Part shown: positions 1 through 10,450 of the stretch, piece by piece | Layout: each line of letters opens with the position of its first letter | Position numbering within the stretch: position 1 is the stretch's first letter | Source: an uncultured Paracoccaceae bacterium | Lineage (GTDB): Bacteria; Pseudomonadota; Alphaproteobacteria; Rhodobacterales; Rhodobacteraceae | Length of the DNA: 64,000 nt | Assembly (NCBI GenBank): GCA_943787985.1 | Contig: CALSOO010000001.1 | Span: forward strand, 75,001 to 139,000 | Direction: 5' to 3' | The notes under the pieces: generated by a model | Databases searched by the model: none | Told to the model about the DNA's origin: nothing | Seen by the model: only the letters and a program-made list of their open reading frames with translations | Program-made: the position numbers and the translations under genes

Positions 1-621
1 CTTAACGGACTTCAGGCATCCTTGTCTAACGTATTTGACTGGGTTGTGAGGGTCGATGTGGACGAACTTATCGTTCTCGACACTTCGATCTATAAGACAC
101 TTCAATCAGCCCTTCAAAACTGCACCAAAGACGCAGTATTTGCAGTTGGATGTGACCTGGCTCAAAATGATACAGGTTATGACGTGCTATTTACGGGCCA
201 CTACAGCAAGGCATTCGCCGTATCCGATGACACACGGTTGTTTCGGCATGGCGTAAAGCTAAGATCGAAACTGATCGATAGGTACAGCTTCCAGAAGCCC
301 CAAGGCATTTACTTGGTCCATCTAAAGTATGCCAACGTCGATGAGCTGATAAAGGCCAACGCTCACCGCTCGACGGTAGCGAATGGAGAGGGAAGGGGAC
401 TTCCCGGTAAGGACTGGCAGCAAGCTGACAAGCGCGCTGAGTTGTTCTTTGCCAAACTTGCGGACATGCAAAATATACCATGGTCCGATGCCAGCAGTGA
501 CGCGCATTCCAGATTAAGTGTTGACCCTATAAGAGACACAGAACAATCAATCGTTCGAGCCAGATCACTAAGGTTCAAGCAAAAAACAACACCACCTACT
601 TGGTTTCCAAAGTTAGACTGA
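1..621 (+). CDS. Glycosyltransferase family 2-like protein, 5' end outside window
   Basis: The reading frame is open from base 1, so the N-terminus lies upstream of the window; 206 codons are visible. Near the start there is V-D-V-D-E-L, which fits the D-x-D-E-F type metal and nucleotide-sugar binding motif of small glycosyltransferases common in roseobacters (Glyco_tranf_2_4-like). The rest is soluble, with no membrane segment. A likely role is sugar transfer in surface polysaccharide synthesis, which fits the GDP-sugar genes 4 kb downstream. It ends in a TGA directly followed by a strong hairpin. The family call rests on one motif and context, so the substrate is unknown. Confidence 0.6.
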   Translation, partial: LNGLQASLSNVFDWVVRVDVDELIVLDTSIYKTLQSALQNCTKDAVFAVGCDLAQNDTGYDVLFTGHYSKAFAVSDDTRLFRHGVKLRSKLIDRYSFQKPQGIYLVHLKYANVDELIKANAHRSTVANGEGRGLPGKDWQQADKRAELFFAKLADMQNIPWSDASSDAHSRLSVDPIRDTEQSIVRARSLRFKQKTTPPTWFPKLD

Positions 622-629
622 TCAGATCA

Positions 630-670
630 GTAAAAGCGCTACGGCGCTTTTACTCGTCCGATTAGGACGA
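630..670 (+). terminator. Tandem hairpins after the glycosyltransferase
   Basis: GTAAAAGCGC at 630-639 pairs perfectly with GCGCTTTTAC at 644-653 around a 4-nt loop. Immediately after it TCGTCC (654-659) pairs with GGACGA (665-670). The first stem carries its own T-run, so it can act as a bidirectional intrinsic terminator 9 bp after the stop codon. Confidence 0.6.
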
Positions 671-1030
671 ATTGACATCGTATATAGAGATACAAAATAT
701 CAACACTGTTTGATCGCCACGAGTAAGTGGATGGTCTCAGTTTGGTGCTTCGGGTTTCGACCCTTAGCGAGCGTTTGACATAGGCTGTTTCCTCGGCCTC
801 TCAAGCGTCTGCCATCTGAAACGAACAGCGTTGTCCAAGTCAAGTACACTAACCAGAGCAGTCTCGCTGATCTTCCGCACGGATGATTGGCATATGTGAT
901 TGCTCACTAGTCAGCATGATACAAACATGCTGGCGGGAAAAAGTATACTTTTGATACCGGAAGAAGAGATGAGTTTCCTACCAGCTTCTCGTCTCGTGTT
1001 AGACGTAAGTCTTTCTTTTTCTGGATCAAA
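671..1030 (+). other. 3' remnant of the 16S-23S rRNA spacer
   Basis: From about 820-830 onward the sequence has the layout of the distal roseobacter spacer: GTTGTCCAAGTCAAGTACAC near 830-850, later GCATGATACAAACATGC-type stems, and CTGGATCAAATCAAGCGC running into 23S. This resemblance is from memory of rRNA operons in the group. Upstream of about 820 the sequence no longer looks like spacer, and there is no tRNA-Ile, tRNA-Ala or 16S; the glycosyltransferase sits there instead. No protein gene is seen in this stretch. Confidence 0.65.
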
Positions 1031-3858
<2,828 letters not shown>

Positions 3859-4034
3859 TTTGATCCAGTAAAAGACAGACTTCATACGAAGTGCGTCGAT
3901 GAACGATAAATCAAAAGCATACACAACACCTCATACGTCCAGCACGGAACGTGTGAGTTAAGTAAGCGTACATGACTTGGAATACGATATTTTGTGAGGT
4001 TGCTGAATACAGCAACTTGATTGGTTCTTTTTTG

Positions 4035-4151
<117 letters not shown>

Positions 4152-4190
4152 TAATAAGAACCAATCACTCTGTAAACGATGAAACTCAAA

Positions 4191-4226
4191 ACGCCCGCAG
4201 CCAATAGCTGCGGGCGTTTTTGGTTT
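4191..4226 (+). terminator. Intrinsic terminator of the rRNA unit
   Basis: ACGCCCGCAG (4191-4200) pairs perfectly with CTGCGGGCGT (4208-4217) around a 7-nt loop and is followed by a T-rich tail. This is a strong rho-independent terminator 40 bp after 5S. Confidence 0.9.
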
Positions 4227-4284
4227 TACGGGGCAATGTTGCAGCTGTTACTGTAGGCAGGTGTTAAACTTCGGAGAATCCAGC

Positions 4285-4593
4285 ATGTATCCTGCTATAT
4301 TGAGCTTTCTGATGGCGTTTCTCGTTCTAACCGGGACACCGGGCGCAGCGCAGAATATAATTTCCATACCAATGGACAAAACATTTATCGTTACAGGGTT
4401 TACAACCACAACCGGGAAAAGCGCTGTCAGCAGAAAACCAAACATTATTGTCTTTCACAAAGTCATCAAACACAATAATCAGACCTATGTTTGCGGAGGA
4501 TACTTTGGATACGGATTTTCAGTGAAGGAATTTATCCGCAGGGGTAAGGTGACGGACCCAAACGCCGGTGTCCTTGTTCGATATCTCACCTAA
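4285..4593 (+). CDS. Small secreted protein of unknown function
   Basis: A 102-residue protein starting at ATG 4285, chosen because CGGAGA lies about 8 bp upstream; an in-frame GTG at 4261 is possible but less well placed. Residues 1-21 form a clear signal peptide: a hydrophobic stretch ending TGTPGAAQ, with cleavage likely after A-A. The mature part (about 80 residues) is rich in K, T and aromatic residues and has one cysteine. I do not recognise the family. It sits between the rRNA terminator and the GDP-sugar genes on the same strand, with no sign of co-transcription. Probably periplasmic or exported. Confidence 0.55.
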   Translation: MYPAILSFLMAFLVLTGTPGAAQNIISIPMDKTFIVTGFTTTTGKSAVSRKPNIIVFHKVIKHNNQTYVCGGYFGYGFSVKEFIRRGKVTDPNAGVLVRYLT

Positions 4594-4629
4594 TTCACAA
4601 GCACCGAAGAACTTACAAGAGAACGTCAA

Positions 4630-4776
4630 ATGGCTAAACAATATGACCTACTGCGTCCAATTGACTTTATTGGGGAGCAGGCGACATGCAAGCGAAGCCG
4701 AAAGCCGTGGCAGGACACTTTCGCTACCAATAAAAGTAATGTGGAACTTCCAGGTCGTGTGACCATGAGGTACTAA
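4630..4776 (+). CDS. Possible 48-residue small ORF or gene remnant
   Basis: ATG 4630 opens a 48-codon frame (begins MAKQYDLLRP, ends GRVTMRY) in the 260-bp gap between the secreted protein and the epimerase. It has no recognised domain and no good ribosome binding site. It may be the scar of a deleted sugar gene or a chance frame; reported because nothing else explains this gap. Confidence 0.2.
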   Translation: MAKQYDLLRPIDFIGEQATCKRSRKPWQDTFATNKSNVELPGRVTMRY

Positions 4777-4855
4777 ATGCCAAACTACACCCAACAGCGT
4801 CCAAATGACGCAGGTGGCTGATTGCAAAGTCGTGAACGAGAGAGGGCAGGGACAC

Positions 4856-5782
4856 GTGAAAACTCTTTTTGTTTCAGGCGCAAATGGTATGGTTGGCCGA
4901 AATATTCTGGCCCATTCCGATGCAAAAAACTGGTCAATTCTTGCGCCAACGTCTTCTGAATTAGACCTGACAGATCAAGCAGCCGTTCAGTCGTTTTATG
5001 CCTCCGAAAAACCGGATGCGGTTCTTCATGCCGCAGGAAAAGTGGGCGGTATTCAGGCCAATATGGCTGATCCTGTCGGGTTTCTTGATATCAACACATC
5101 TATTGGCAGAAACGTGATCGTCGAAGCCTACAAAGCGGGTGTCCCGAAACTCATCAACCTCGCGTCCACGTGCATGTATCCCGCCGCGGTACCAAATCCG
5201 CTGAAAGAAGAGATGATCTTAAGCGCGCCATTAGAGCCGACAAACGAGGGATATGCACTCGCCAAGATTATGGCGACCCGCTTGTGCCAATACGTCAGCG
5301 CACAGGACAAATCGCTCACTTATAAGACCCTAATTCCCTGCAACCTGTACGGATTGTATGACAAGTTCGACCCTAAACACTCCCACCTCATCCCTGCAAT
5401 CCTTCACAAGATGCACATTGCCAAAGAAACTGGAGCCCAAAGCGTCGAAATTTGGGGAGATGGGACGGCGCGGCGTGAATTTATGTTTGCGGCCGACGTT
5501 GCGGATGCGGTTCACCGTGCACTGACGCATTCCGATACTTTACCAGAAATGATGAACGTTGGCCTTGGTCACGATCATACGATAAACGAGTACTATGATA
5601 CCGTAGCATCAGTGATCGGATGGCAGGGTGAATTTGTTCACGACCTGACCAAGCCCGTCGGCATGAAGCAGAAATTGACAGACATAACAAAACAGAAAGC
5701 CTGGGGTTGGTCGGCCCGAACCTCTCTAGAGGACGGACTACGACAGACTTACGCGCATTATCTAAAGGAAGTGGTAGGATGA
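4856..5782 (+). CDS. GDP-sugar epimerase/reductase (GDP-L-fucose or GDP-L-colitose synthase type)
   Basis: An extended short-chain dehydrogenase of 308 residues. GTG 4856 is chosen as start because AGGGCAGGGA lies just upstream and it puts the Rossmann motif G-A-N-G-M-V-G at residues 8-14; an upstream ATG at 4805 would add 17 residues. Visible active-site elements are S-T-C-M-Y-P (catalytic Ser/Cys), Y-A-L-A-K (YxxxK) and H-S-H-L-I-P, all characteristic of the fucose synthase family, which epimerises C3/C5 and reduces C4 of a GDP-4-keto sugar. The next gene, overlapping by 4 bp, is a ColD-type 3-dehydratase. That pairing points to ColC, which makes GDP-L-colitose, rather than fucose synthase; this part is inference. 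Cytoplasmic, feeding lipopolysaccharide or capsule synthesis. Confidence 0.8.
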   Translation: MKTLFVSGANGMVGRNILAHSDAKNWSILAPTSSELDLTDQAAVQSFYASEKPDAVLHAAGKVGGIQANMADPVGFLDINTSIGRNVIVEAYKAGVPKLINLASTCMYPAAVPNPLKEEMILSAPLEPTNEGYALAKIMATRLCQYVSAQDKSLTYKTLIPCNLYGLYDKFDPKHSHLIPAILHKMHIAKETGAQSVEIWGDGTARREFMFAADVADAVHRALTHSDTLPEMMNVGLGHDHTINEYYDTVASVIGWQGEFVHDLTKPVGMKQKLTDITKQKAWGWSARTSLEDGLRQTYAHYLKEVVG

Positions 5783-6940
5783 GCCCTATATACCCTCTGG
5801 CAACGTCCTCTTGGGACTCCAAGGAACATTATGCGCTGCAGCGGGTTATCAAGTCCGACATGTTCTCCATGGGGCCGGAAGTCGCCACTTTTGAACGGCA
5901 ATTTGCTGAGTATTTCGGGTCGAACTTTGCGGTCATGGTAAATTCTGGATCATCAGCCAACTTGTTGATGACGGCGGCGTTGTTCTTTACAAAAACGCCC
6001 AAGCTGTCCCGAGGTGATGAAATCATCGTTCCTGCGGTCAGTTGGTCCACCACCTACTATCCTTTGGCCCAATACGGGTTGCACCAAAAGTTCGTCGATA
6101 TTGATGCCGCGACGCTCAACTACGATCTTGACCAGTTGGCGCTCGCAATAACCGATAGAACCCGTGCGATTATGGTCGTAAATTTGCTCGGAAACCCCAA
6201 CGATTTTGACCGGATCCAAGCCATCATCGGTGACCGCGACATCATTGTGATTGAAGATAACTGCGAAAGTATGGGGGCGACGTTCAACGGGAAACAAGCG
6301 GGTACATTTGGTGTTATGGGCACTTATTCTGCATTTTTCTCCCATCACATTTCTACAATGGAAGGCGGAATTGTCGTTACCGACGATGAAGAATTGTATC
6401 ATGTCATGCTCAGTTTGCGTGCGCACGGCTGGACCCGGAATCTTCCAAAGTTCAATCTTGTCACAGGCGAAAAGTCGGATGATCCTTTTGAGGAGAGCTT
6501 CAGATTTGTCTTGCCCGGTTACAATTTGAGACCTCTGGAAATGTCAGGAGCTCTTGGCCAGGAGCAACTCAAGAAACTTCCGGGGCTCATTGCCGGACGT
6601 CAGGCGAATGGCGAAATGATGCAGAATGCATTGGCAGAGCATCCGCTGTTCACGATCCAACAGGAAATCGGGAAGAGCAGCTGGTTCGGGTTTAGCTTGG
6701 TCTTGCGTCCCGATGTTGGGATGAAGCGGCCTGAGTTCGTTCAGCGGTTGATCAAGGGCCGGTTTTGAATGCCGTCCGATTGTTGCCGGCAACTTCACCA
6801 AAAACCCGGTGATGCAACATATCGATCATTCGATCCATGGCTCTCTCGTCAATGCAGATCATATAGACGTTAACGGGTTGTTCGTCGGCAATCACCACTA
6901 CCCAATTGTTGATGCGCTTGAGGCATTAAGGACCATTTAG
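5779..6940 (+). pseudogene. colD: GDP-4-keto-6-deoxymannose 3-dehydratase (ColD), frameshifted near the 3' end
   Basis: ATG 5779 overlaps the stop of the preceding gene (ATGA). The product is a DegT/RfbH-fold PLP enzyme. The usual PLP-binding lysine is replaced by histidine in F-F-S-H-H-I-S-T-M-E-G-G, the hallmark of ColD, which removes the 3-OH of GDP-4-keto-6-deoxymannose using PLP and glutamate. In frame it stops at 6768 after ...QRLIKGRF. If one G of GGG at 6756-6758 is skipped, reading continues as K-A-G-F-E-C-R-P-I-V, then G-L-F-V-G-N-H-H, to a TAG at 6940. The total is about 386 codons, the normal ColD length. So the gene is whole apart from a single-base insertion. Either it is a recent pseudogene or the base is a sequencing error. 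Confidence 0.88.
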
Positions 6941-7020
6941 GGGTTTGGTCAAAATAATGTTGGAATTGCCTTGCATGCCCTTGCAGTTCACCGCGACTCA
7001 GAATACATCGTCCTTACTGG

Positions 7021-7097
<77 letters not shown>

Positions 7098-7125
7098 ATA
7101 TTACAGCGCCAAAACAATAGCTTAG

Positions 7126-7149
7126 GCCTCGCATCGCGCGAGGCTTTTT
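7126..7149 (+). terminator. Terminator after tRNA-fMet
   Basis: GCCTCGC (7126-7132) pairs with GCGAGGC (7138-7144), followed by TTTTT at 7145-7149. Confidence 0.75.
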
Positions 7150-7463
7150 GCTTATGCGCAATTCATGTCAACGCCATGTCAACGTTTGACGAGTCGTTCA
7201 ACAAATACTCGATCCCACCAGATGCTATCCAGGCCACCGACCTAGCCCAAGTGTTGATGTATTTTGCACCACTTTGGCTGCGTTTCTCGTTTCAAACCGA
7301 TGCAAACAAATGAAAGCCGCGCATTGCAATTTTTCAACGTGCACAAATATTCTCCACTCATTGCCCATAAAAATACCAAATATCATGGCCTTGGATGGCA
7401 CAGGAGATCGAACTGGCATCGAACTCTCTCCGAAGCCAGTGTCATTTACTGACGAACCACTTG
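7150..7463. other. Island left end with paired CATGTCAAC repeats, no gene seen
   Basis: CATGTCAAC occurs twice, 11 bp apart, at 7164-7183 (CATGTCAACGCCATGTCAAC). A near-identical pair (one mismatch) lies at 32035-32054, next to the second attachment site. They look like integrase arm-type sites. The rest, to 7463, holds only short frames without recognisable features. Confidence 0.5.
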
Positions 7464-8375
7464 CTACTTTTTAGACCAAAGTTTTCCGGACAAGGTTCCA
7501 ATGGTAGATTTCGCGCTCGAAAAAGTGCTTTCTGCGCTTTTTCCAACGACGCCAACTCCCGCCACAACGCCAGAAGCAGTCGATCCGATTACATTGCCTG
7601 CTGAGGACAACAAAGAGTTTCCAGCTCGAAACGCCTCTTCAACTTTTTGGATCGCCATTTCCTCGCGCTCATCGAGATTCCCGTCAGCCTCAGCAATCTC
7701 GTTTAATAGTGCCAGGATTTCTTTCTGAATCGATGCGTAATCACAATCGGGGTTGTCACTTGCAAATCTCGCGAGTTCCGCTGCCATGTCGGAGAGCCGC
7801 GACATACCGATGTTCTGCTCCAGAACGTCGACCGCGTGGTCGACATAGTCCGTATCATACCCCCACTCTTCGACAAAATAGTCGACCATGGCCGACCGCT
7901 CAGTTTCATCAAAAGTGCCGTCAATCAAAGCGACTTTAAGGGCAAGGCTCCCAAGTAAATCCATCGCGGAGGTCGCAAGAACATCAAGGCCCGTATTGAT
8001 AAACCTTGGAACTTCGTCAACGCGACTACCCGCATAGGAGCGAAATAGCCTTGAAACCCCGTAATATGCGCCGCCGGAAACGACCGCAGCACCAATTACC
8101 CAACCGATTGGCGTGGCAGCAGTGGCCAAACCGATGCCAGTCCAGAAAGACCCAAAAAATGTTGAGGCGACAGCACCAGAAGAGGCAACTGTAACACCAG
8201 TTCCTGCCGCGCCACCAACATCCCAAAGCTTCCCAACGACACTTGCGGCTTTGAGTGACACAAATGCATCGCGCCCTATGCCCAGCTTTAATTTGAACTT
8301 TTCTTCATTCGCAATAACACGGCGCACATCATCAAAAGAGTGCACCTGTTCCTCTACAGTTTGCAATTCGGTCAC
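7464..8375 (-). CDS. TerB-domain protein with membrane-like glycine-rich segment
   Basis: A 303-residue protein starting at GTG 8375, in a 4-bp GTGA overlap with the gene before it. Residues about 45-110 are rich in G, A and V and hydrophobic, probably one or two membrane hairpins. Residues about 140-245 form a TerB-like helical domain with the acidic metal-binding pattern A-L-I-D-G-T-F-D-E-T-E and a second copy A-E-A-D-G-N-L-D-E-R-E. The C-terminal 55 residues are S/G-rich. TerB domains bind divalent metal and recur in stress and anti-phage clusters. It is the last gene of an operon with a small membrane protein and an SF1 helicase fragment. A TerB protein beside a helicase recalls the Shango anti-phage system, but the match is only at domain level. 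Confidence 0.65.
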   Translation of the reverse strand: MTELQTVEEQVHSFDDVRRVIANEEKFKLKLGIGRDAFVSLKAASVVGKLWDVGGAAGTGVTVASSGAVASTFFGSFWTGIGLATAATPIGWVIGAAVVSGGAYYGVSRLFRSYAGSRVDEVPRFINTGLDVLATSAMDLLGSLALKVALIDGTFDETERSAMVDYFVEEWGYDTDYVDHAVDVLEQNIGMSRLSDMAAELARFASDNPDCDYASIQKEILALLNEIAEADGNLDEREEMAIQKVEEAFRAGNSLLSSAGNVIGSTASGVVAGVGVVGKSAESTFSSAKSTIGTLSGKLWSKK

Positions 8376-8836
8376 AGCTTCACAACTCCTAAACCGAGTG
8401 CATCAAACTGTGCTGAAACGCGCTGCATCTCACTTTTGGCAGCATTGTCGCGAAGGTCATCAATAGCCCCCTTAGCCATTCCTAGCAGTACGAGTAATTT
8501 TGAAAAAAAGGCCGCTAGTGCACCGATCACCGGAAGCCCCCCCAAAGCACCGGTAAGGACTACACCGATCACGACTGCAACCGACGTCGAAAATGTGAAG
8601 TTTGGAAATTTCACGACCAGCGCAGATGCAATTTCAAAAATTCGGCGCCCAACTGCAATCACCGTCTGTCCAACTTTGATCGAGAAACCTGCGATGTCAT
8701 ACAGTATCGCCTTCATATCGGCCGACATGTTAGAGTTATCCAGATAACTTTTGATCTTCCTCAGGCTGGGGGAGGCGTTGACCTGCTGCATTGCCTCTTC
8801 GAAACTGACAGCCATCTCTCCTTGATTTACCTGCAT
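8372..8836 (-). CDS. Small membrane protein of the TerB/helicase operon
   Basis: A 154-residue protein from ATG 8836, with AAGGAAG five bases upstream. Residues about 70-125 contain two hydrophobic segments (ending VVIGVVLTGALGG and ALAAFFSKLLVLLGMA), so it probably sits in the inner membrane with a soluble helical N-terminus. I recognise no named family. It lies 37 bp after the helicase fragment and overlaps the TerB gene by 4 bp, so the three were one operon. In that context it may anchor the TerB protein at the membrane. Confidence 0.6.
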   Translation of the reverse strand: MQVNQGEMAVSFEEAMQQVNASPSLRKIKSYLDNSNMSADMKAILYDIAGFSIKVGQTVIAVGRRIFEIASALVVKFPNFTFSTSVAVVIGVVLTGALGGLPVIGALAAFFSKLLVLLGMAKGAIDDLRDNAAKSEMQRVSAQFDALGLGVVKL

Positions 8837-8873
8837 CTAACTTCCTTTCAAATTCTTGGGTTCAATAAAAAAT

Positions 8874-9150
8874 TCATAGAGTATGCGCTTCAAGTGCACA
8901 CAAAGAATTCACCAATTTCATCTGCTCTACGGTCTCGCATTTCGCCTCGCGCAGCCGCTGGTTTCCGAACACAAGGGCCAACCCTTTTGCACGCGAAACA
9001 GCCACGTTGATGCGGTTCAGTGAGTACAAGAAATCCATGCCCCGGGAAGTCTCATCTGCCGACGATGCGGTCATAGAAACCAGACAAACCGGTGCTTCTT
9101 GCCCCTGAAACTTATCAACGGTGCCAACACGAAAAGCCGCGGGCAGCGTA
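8874..9150 (-). pseudogene. C-terminal fragment of a superfamily I (DNA2/NAM7-type) helicase
   Basis: About 90 codons remain, reading F-R-V-G-T-V-D-K-F-Q-G-Q-E-A then S-M-T-A-S-S-A and R-I-N-V-A-V-S-R-A-K before a TGA at 8874. V-D-K-F-Q-G-Q-E and N-V-A-V-S-R are motifs V and VI of Upf1/DNA2-like helicases, in the form seen in RecB-nuclease/helicase fusions (TM0106 type). The ATPase core that should lie to the right is missing. At about 9150 the sequence becomes the other-strand gene of a Lon-like protein. Complete loss of the 5' part means no active helicase. Confidence 0.75.
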
Positions 9151-9900
9151 AAGGAGCAGATGAACAAGCGCAAGCCAGACGATGAGTTCGCCTTGATTAA
9201 CCTATCCTACATTAATTCAAGCGGCACAGAAGTGGTCGTGTACTGCCCTGAGTCGAAAGACGCAGCTGCCACGCAACATCCGACACGGAGAAAGTTAAGC
9301 GCTTCAGAAGAGACAGCGGTACAGCCTGAAGAAGTGGTCGCAGTCGAGGACATTTCACCTGAGGCTTTGCAAAGCCCAGCTCTGTCAGCGCCGCAGGAGG
9401 CGGCAGATGTCCTACCGGAGGTTAGGGAAAAACATTTTACCATTTTGTATGGGGATACGGGGCATAGTTATGAGACAATTATTGGCCCCTATCTTTCTGG
9501 TGCCAAGTCGGTGGTTATTGAAGATCCATACATACGTCTTCCGCACCAAATCCAAAATTTTGTTCGGTTTTGCGAGACCGTTTTAAAATCAGGTACAGTC
9601 AAGAAGATCGATTTGGTAACAGGTTATGACGACAATACCCAGCTCGCAGAAATTCATGAAAAGCTGGAAGACCTGAAGCAAAGCCTACTGGAAGTAGACG
9701 TGATACTTGAAGTGAAGTTGAATCCCAATATCCACGATCGCGAAATCCGCTTGGATAATGGCTGGGTTATAAAGATTGGACGAGGGCTTGATTTTTATCA
9801 GCGCCCTACAAGTTGGTTTGAGGTTGGAGCAAACGATCTGAGCCTACGCAAATGCCTGGAAACTAAGGTTGATATCTACCAGCTAGAAATCAAGAATTAA
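9145..9900 (+). pseudogene. C-terminal fragment of a Lon-related (BrxL-type) protein with MIT_C phospholipase-D-like domain
   Basis: About 250 codons without their natural start. The first part (S-V-K-E-Q, L-I-N-L-S-Y-I, V-Y-C-P-E-S) resembles the region after the Lon-like protease in BrxL and TIGR02653-type proteins. After a P/A/E-rich linker (residues about 60-100) comes a domain reading H-F-T-I-L-Y-G-D-T-G-H-S-Y, V-I-E-D-P-Y-I-R and H-D-R-E-I-R-L-D-N-G-W, ending R-P-T-S-W-F. This matches the MIT C-terminal domain of MITD1, a phospholipase-D fold. The AAA+ and protease parts are absent, cut at about 9148. Lon/MIT_C proteins occur in defence loci; here it is a remnant. Confidence 0.65.
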
Positions 9901-9939
9901 GAAAATCGCCTTCAAACTTTTAATGGGATGTAACCTGGA

Positions 9940-10450
9940 TTGATCAAAATCTTACATACGGCCGATGTCCATTTAGATTCTCCCCTAAAATCCTTGGCGT
10001 TGAAGGATGTAGATCTTCAATCTACCGTCAAGACAGCCACCCGTTCTGCTTTTATCAAGATAGTAGACACCGCCTTATTTGAAGAAGTATCAGCTCTTCT
10101 CATTTCTGGGGATCTCTTTGATGGGGCGGAACGAAGCGCCAAGACTGCTGCATTTCTGACTACCCAGCTCGACCGTCTAAAGGCCGCAGAAATTCCAGTA
10201 TTCTACATCAAAGGCAATCATGATGCGGAGAACCCTATAACTGGTGAAATCAGCCTTCCTGAAAATGTTCATGTCTTTGATGGTCGCGGTGGGAAGCACC
10301 AGATTGAAAACTCATCTGTATGGATTCATGGTGTAAGTTTCAGTGGCAGGCACGCTCCAGAAAGCCTTTTACCAAAATTTAGCGCACCAGAACCTGATGC
10401 AATCAATATCGCGATGCTCCACACCTCACTGGCTGGCAGCCAAGGGCTTT
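9940..10450 (+). pseudogene. Mre11/SbcD-like DNA exonuclease, 3' end lost
   Basis: TTG 9940 starts a calcineurin-like phosphoesterase reading I-L-H-T-A-D-V-H-L-D (metal site 1), S-G-D-L-F-D (site 2), K-G-N-H-D-A-E (site 3) and M-L-H-T-S-L-A-G-S (site 4), the order found in SbcD/YhaO nucleases. The homologous part ends near 10450, after about 170 residues of the usual 350-400. From there the sequence is the opposite-strand end of the restriction enzyme, and the frame runs into a TAG at 10515 through foreign sequence. It lies 39 bp after the Lon-like fragment on the same strand, so both belonged to one operon, probably with an SbcC-like partner now gone. Confidence 0.75.
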
